Part shown: positions 5,919 to 7,710 of the stretch, one piece after another
How the letters are laid out: each line of letters starts with the position of its first letter
Numbering within the stretch: the stretch's first letter is position 1
Assembly (NCBI GenBank): GCA_035540955.1
Contig: DATLFP010000019.1
Location: forward strand, 1 to 7,710
Direction: 5' to 3'
DNA from: DATLFP01 sp035540955
Lineage (GTDB): Bacteria; Actinomycetota; Acidimicrobiia; Acidimicrobiales; CADCSY01
Length of the DNA stretch: 7,710 nucleotides
Translations under genes and position numbers: made by a program
The notes under the pieces: model-generated
The model's database searches: none
What the model saw: the letters and a program-made list of their open reading frames with translations, nothing else
Told to the model about the DNA's origin: nothing

Positions 5919-6684
5919 AGAGCTGGTGGTCGACCCCGAGGCCCTGCGGGAGCAGGTGCGCGACAAGTACCGGGAGGTCGCCACCGACCCCCACCGCTCC
6001 TTCCACTTCCACACCGGCCGGCCCCTCGCCGCCCGCCTCGGCTACGAGACCCCCGCGGTCGACGCCCTGCCCGATCGCGCCGTCGAGTCGTTCGCCGGCG
6101 TCGGCAACCCCTTCTCGCTGCGACGACTCCAGCCGGGCGAGCGGGTCGTCGACGTGGGGTCGGGCGCCGGCTTCGACACCTTCATCGCCGCCGGCCAGGT
6201 CGAGGACTCCGGGCAGGTCGTGGGCGTCGACATGACCGTCGAGATGCTCGAGAAGTCACGAGAGACGGCGAACGCCCTCGGGTTCTCGCACGTCGACTTC
6301 CGCGAAGGCCTCGCCGAGCAGCTGCCGGTGGAGGACGGATGGGCTGACGCCGTGATCTCCAACGGCGTCATCAACCTGTGCGCCGACAAGCGGGCGGTGT
6401 TCGAAGAGATCCACCGCGTGCTGAAGCCGGGCGGCTGGCTGCAGTTCGCCGACATCGCCAACGGCCGCCCGGTGCCACCCGAGGCGTTGCGCGACATCGA
6501 CCTGTGGACTGGCTGAATTGCCGGAGGGCTGCCCCGTGCGGGCTGGCAGAAGATGCTCGAGGACGTCGGCTTCGTGGGCGTGACGATCGGTCCGCCGGCC
6601 GACACGTTCGGCGGTGCCGGCGGCGAAGACAAGGCCCGCGCGTTCGAGGTGTTCGGCTACGCCTTCCTCGCTCGAAGGCCGTGA
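5911..6684 (+). CDS. mduS: Selenocysteine-containing SAM-dependent methyltransferase (UGA at codon 202 read as Sec)
   Basis: This class I SAM-dependent methyltransferase resembles ArsM and UbiE-like enzymes. SAM motif I is VVDVGSGAGFD at 79-89, the acidic motif II is VVGVDMT at 103-109, and later motifs include WADAVISNGVINLCADK at 144-160 and HRVLKPGG at 168-175. The frame meets TGA at 6514-6516 (residue 202) and continues for 55 codons to TGA at 6682-6684, ending FGYAFLARRP. The context DLWTG-U-IAGGLPRAGW matches the place where ArsM-like enzymes carry a conserved arsenic-binding Cys. Another ArsM Cys position (SNCVINL) is Gly152 here. With a SECIS-like hairpin just after the UGA, I read it as selenocysteine, giving 257 residues; stopping at UGA would give 201. 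It overlaps the upstream gene by 8 bp. The symbol follows my memory of NCBI's 'methyltransferase domain-containing selenoprotein MduS'. Alternatives are a pseudogene or a sequencing error (TGA for TGC/TGT). The substrate is unknown. Confidence 0.85.
6514..6516 (+). other. In-frame UGA proposed to encode selenocysteine (Sec202)
   Basis: This TGA is the only in-frame stop between the ATG at 5911 and the TGA at 6682. The codons on both sides encode one continuous methyltransferase. One base change to TGC or TGT would give the Cys seen in ArsM-like relatives, and Sec/Cys exchange is the usual signature of selenoproteins. Confidence 0.82.
6518..6549 (+). promoter_or_regulatory. Candidate bacterial SECIS element (selenocysteine insertion hairpin)
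   Basis: The RNA just after the UGA can form a lower stem UUGCC (6518-6522) with GGCAG (6545-6549), including one G-U pair. An asymmetric internal loop follows, then an upper stem GCCC (6531-6534) with GGGC (6540-6543). The apical loop is CGUGC (6535-6539), with its GU 20-21 nt after the UGA. Bacterial SECIS elements recognised by SelB are hairpins in this position with G/GU in a small apical loop. An alternative fold pairs CUGCC (6529-6533) with GGCAG around an 11-nt loop. The structure was folded by eye and no energy was calculated. Confidence 0.65.
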
Positions 6685-6713
6685 GGGCCCCGCGTCCGCG
6701 CACAGCACGTCGA

Positions 6714-6730
6714 CCGTCCCGCCGGGACGG
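6714..6730 (+). other. Perfect 7-bp hairpin between the methyltransferase and dsrE-like gene
   Basis: CCGTCCC (6714-6720) and GGGACGG (6724-6730) form a perfect stem with a 3-nt GCC loop, in the 75-bp gap between the two genes. It is followed by CCTCCCC rather than a U-tract, so it is not a classic Rho-independent terminator. It could partly terminate transcription or stabilise the upstream message, changing the dose of the methyltransferase relative to the DsrE protein. Confidence 0.5.
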
Positions 6731-6746
6731 CCTCCCCACCTGACCG

Positions 6747-6757
6747 AAGGGAAGAAG
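6747..6757 (+). promoter_or_regulatory. Ribosome binding site of the DsrE-family gene
   Basis: The purine run AAGGGAAGAAG ends 2 nt before the ATG at 6760, with its GGGA core about 7 nt upstream of the start. It identifies 6760 as the start and shows that this gene is translated independently of the methyltransferase. Confidence 0.6.
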
Positions 6758-6759
6758 TC

Positions 6760-7125
6760 ATGACCGGAAAAGCAGTGATCAGCTTGGCCACCGGGCTCGA
6801 AGACACCGAGAAGGTCACCGTCGCCTTCCTCGTCGCCGTCGGCGCCGCGGAGTCCGGCCGTCCGACCCTCATGTTCCTCACCAAGGAAGCAGTCCGCCTG
6901 GCGCTCGATGGGGTTGCCGTCGGTGTGGCCTGTGAGGGCTGCCCGCCGCTGCCCGACCTGATGAAGCGATTCGAGGCGGCGGGCGGCCAGTACTACGTCT
7001 GCCCGATCTGCTTCAACGCCAAGAAGCTCGACGAGGCGCAGCTGATCAGCGGTGCCGAGCTCCAGGGGACGGTGCCGATGTGGAGCTGGATCTGCGACGA
7101 GGCGGCCACGACCTTCAGCTACTAG
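6760..7125 (+). CDS. DsrE-family protein with two CxxC motifs
   Basis: This small cytoplasmic protein has 121 residues, the normal length for the DsrE/DsrF/TusD-like fold. Family features are the N-terminal strand KAVISLATGLEDTEKVTVAFLV (split at 4-25 around a small loop), a second strand PTLMFLTKEAVRLAL at 35-49, and VCPIC at 80-84, where DsrE-like proteins place their sulfur-binding cysteine. It has five cysteines: C58 and C61 (CEGC), C81 and C84 (CPIC), and C112. Known relatives relay sulfane sulfur as a cysteine persulfide, which fits the rhodanese and MBL genes nearby. It is the third gene of the ArsR-led operon, 75 bp after the methyltransferase, with its own ribosome site. A direct partnership with the selenoprotein, or binding of a metal or selenium through the paired CxxC motifs, is speculation. 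The stop is TAG, so there is no Sec question here. Confidence 0.88.
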   Translation: MTGKAVISLATGLEDTEKVTVAFLVAVGAAESGRPTLMFLTKEAVRLALDGVAVGVACEGCPPLPDLMKRFEAAGGQYYVCPICFNAKKLDEAQLISGAELQGTVPMWSWICDEAATTFSY

Positions 7126-7142
7126 CGACGAGCGGTGTCCTC

Positions 7143-7152
7143 GGGACGTCCC
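7143..7152. repeat. 10-bp palindrome between convergent genes
   Basis: GGGACGTCCC is a perfect palindrome in the 36-bp gap between the dsrE-like stop (7125) and the stop of the convergent methyltransferase (7162). The gap has no T-rich tract on either strand, so I cannot call a bidirectional terminator. It may be chance in GC-rich sequence. Confidence 0.3.
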
Positions 7153-7161
7153 ACCGGCGGC

Positions 7162-7710
7162 TCAGAGGGCGGTGCACACCATCAGCGAGAGGGCGGTGCG
7201 GTGCTCGGCGAGGTTCTGCATGTAGCGCGGGCCCTTGGTCTCGACGTCGTCGATGAACACCGCGGTCGTGAGCCCATGAGGGGGAGGCGGCCCCTCCAGC
7301 ATCTTCTGCATGGCGGGGAGCAGCTCGGGCGCGGGGTCCTCGTCGAGGTCGACGCGGAACCCCGAGGACTCGAGCAGGGAGCGGAGCTGATCCCGGGTCA
7401 CCAGGTGGTTGTGGCTCCGCTCGGTCGCCCATGGGACCGGTAGCAGCAGCTCGCCACCGCCGCCATCGATCACGTCGAAGAGCGCGAACCGTCCCCCGGG
7501 CTTCATGACCCGACGGATCTCGCGGTACAGCGAGGGCCGGTCGGCGATGTTCATCGCCACGTGCTGGGTCCACACGTGGTCGACGGCGCCGTCTTCGAGA
7601 TCGAGGCTGGTGATGTCACCGACCCGGAGCTCCACGAGCGAGTCCAGTCCGGTCCGGGCGTTGAGCAGGCGCCCGACCTCCACGAACTGCGGCGTGAGGT
7701 CGATGCCGAT
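7162..7710 (-). CDS. Class I SAM-dependent methyltransferase (C-terminal part, runs off window)
   Basis: The 182 visible residues are the C-terminal portion of a UbiE-like class I methyltransferase. The first visible residues, IGIDLTPQFVEVGR, are the SAM motif II strand with its acidic residue. Next come VGDITSLDLEDGAVDHVWTQHVAMN (split around the motif II/III loop), the motif REIRRVMKPGGRFALFDV, and a C-terminal helix region ending in SLMVCTAL. SAM motif I (GxGxG) lies beyond the window. The gene is intact as far as it can be seen and uses a TGA stop at 7164-7162. It converges on the dsrE-like gene and does not share its operon. It lacks the SNCV and CIxGAL motifs of arsenic methyltransferases, so the small molecule methylated is unknown. 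A role in the selenoprotein cluster is not supported beyond proximity. Confidence 0.87.
   Translation of the reverse strand: MGIDLTPQFVEVGRLLNARTGLDSLVELRVGDITSLDLEDGAVDHVWTQHVAMNIADRPSLYREIRRVMKPGGRFALFDVIDGGGGELLLPVPWATERSHNHLVTRDQLRSLLESSGFRVDLDEDPAPELLPAMQKMLEGPPPPHGLTTAVFIDDVETKGPRYMQNLAEHRTALSLMVCTAL

Noticed and set aside
5911..6516. A simple 201-residue methyltransferase ending at TGA 6516
   Set aside because: The same frame continues with methyltransferase-like sequence to 6684, and the TGA replaces an expected Cys followed by a SECIS-like hairpin. True truncation remains the main alternative.
6042..6708. Minus-strand open frames opposite the Sec methyltransferase
   Set aside because: They have no recognisable domain, while the plus strand carries all SAM motifs.
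7126..7161. Bidirectional terminator between convergent genes
   Set aside because: Only a 10-bp palindrome and 4-bp stems are present, with no T-rich tract on either strand.
7115..7573. 152-residue minus-strand open frame overlapping the partial methyltransferase
   Set aside because: It is in another frame of the same strand and is Arg/Pro-rich. The frame ending at 7162 carries the methyltransferase motifs.

Overview
This window is GC-rich DNA, about 70% G+C by eye, with dense genes, strong G/C preference at third codon positions and several GTG starts. That suggests an actinobacterium-like organism (Actinomycetota, perhaps Acidimicrobiia). The taxon is inferred from composition and gene style, because no rRNA or other marker is present. 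No tRNA, CRISPR array, insertion sequence or phage gene was seen.

Layout. (1) Positions 1-1797, minus strand: a probable cation-efflux pair, a CaCA-family Na+/Ca2+-type exchanger followed 17 bp later by the N-terminal third of a P-type (Ca2+-type) ATPase that runs off the window. (2) Positions 1982-5147, minus strand: a tight three-gene operon whose genes are joined by GTGA stop/start overlaps. It encodes a DUF4395-like membrane protein, an MBL-fold/double-rhodanese protein resembling CstB-type persulfide dioxygenase-sulfurtransferases, and an MFS transporter. (3) Positions 5148-5225: a short AT-rich divergent control region with a perfect 10-bp inverted repeat that carries an outward TTGACA on each strand. 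(4) Positions 5226-7125, plus strand: an ArsR-type repressor fused to a rhodanese domain, then a SAM-dependent methyltransferase interrupted by an in-frame UGA, then a DsrE-family protein. (5) Positions 7162-7710, minus strand and convergent: the C-terminal part of a second, unrelated-looking methyltransferase. There is no gene-free stretch over 300 bases; the longest is 1798-1981.

The central observation is the methyltransferase at 5911-6684. Its frame has one internal TGA (6514-6516) and then continues for 55 sensible codons to a natural methyltransferase C-terminus. The TGA sits in the context DLWTG-[UGA]-IAGGLP, where ArsM-like methyltransferases have a conserved arsenic-binding cysteine (…C-I/A-G-G/A-L…). 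A stem-loop resembling a bacterial SECIS element, with GU in its apical loop, lies directly downstream. I therefore read the gene as a 257-residue selenoprotein with selenocysteine at residue 202, probably the family that NCBI calls MduS (name recalled from memory). A conventional gene caller would stop at the UGA and lose the last 56 residues.

How the genes may work together (inference): the ArsR-rhodanese protein has only two cysteines, both in its rhodanese active-site loop, so it could sense persulfides or a related thiophilic species and relieve repression of both divergent operons. The MBL/rhodanese enzyme and DsrE protein would handle sulfane sulfur, the selenocysteine methyltransferase would methylate a soft thiophilic substrate (As, Se, Te, S or Hg species), and the MFS and DUF4395 proteins would act at the membrane. 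No substrate can be read from the sequence.
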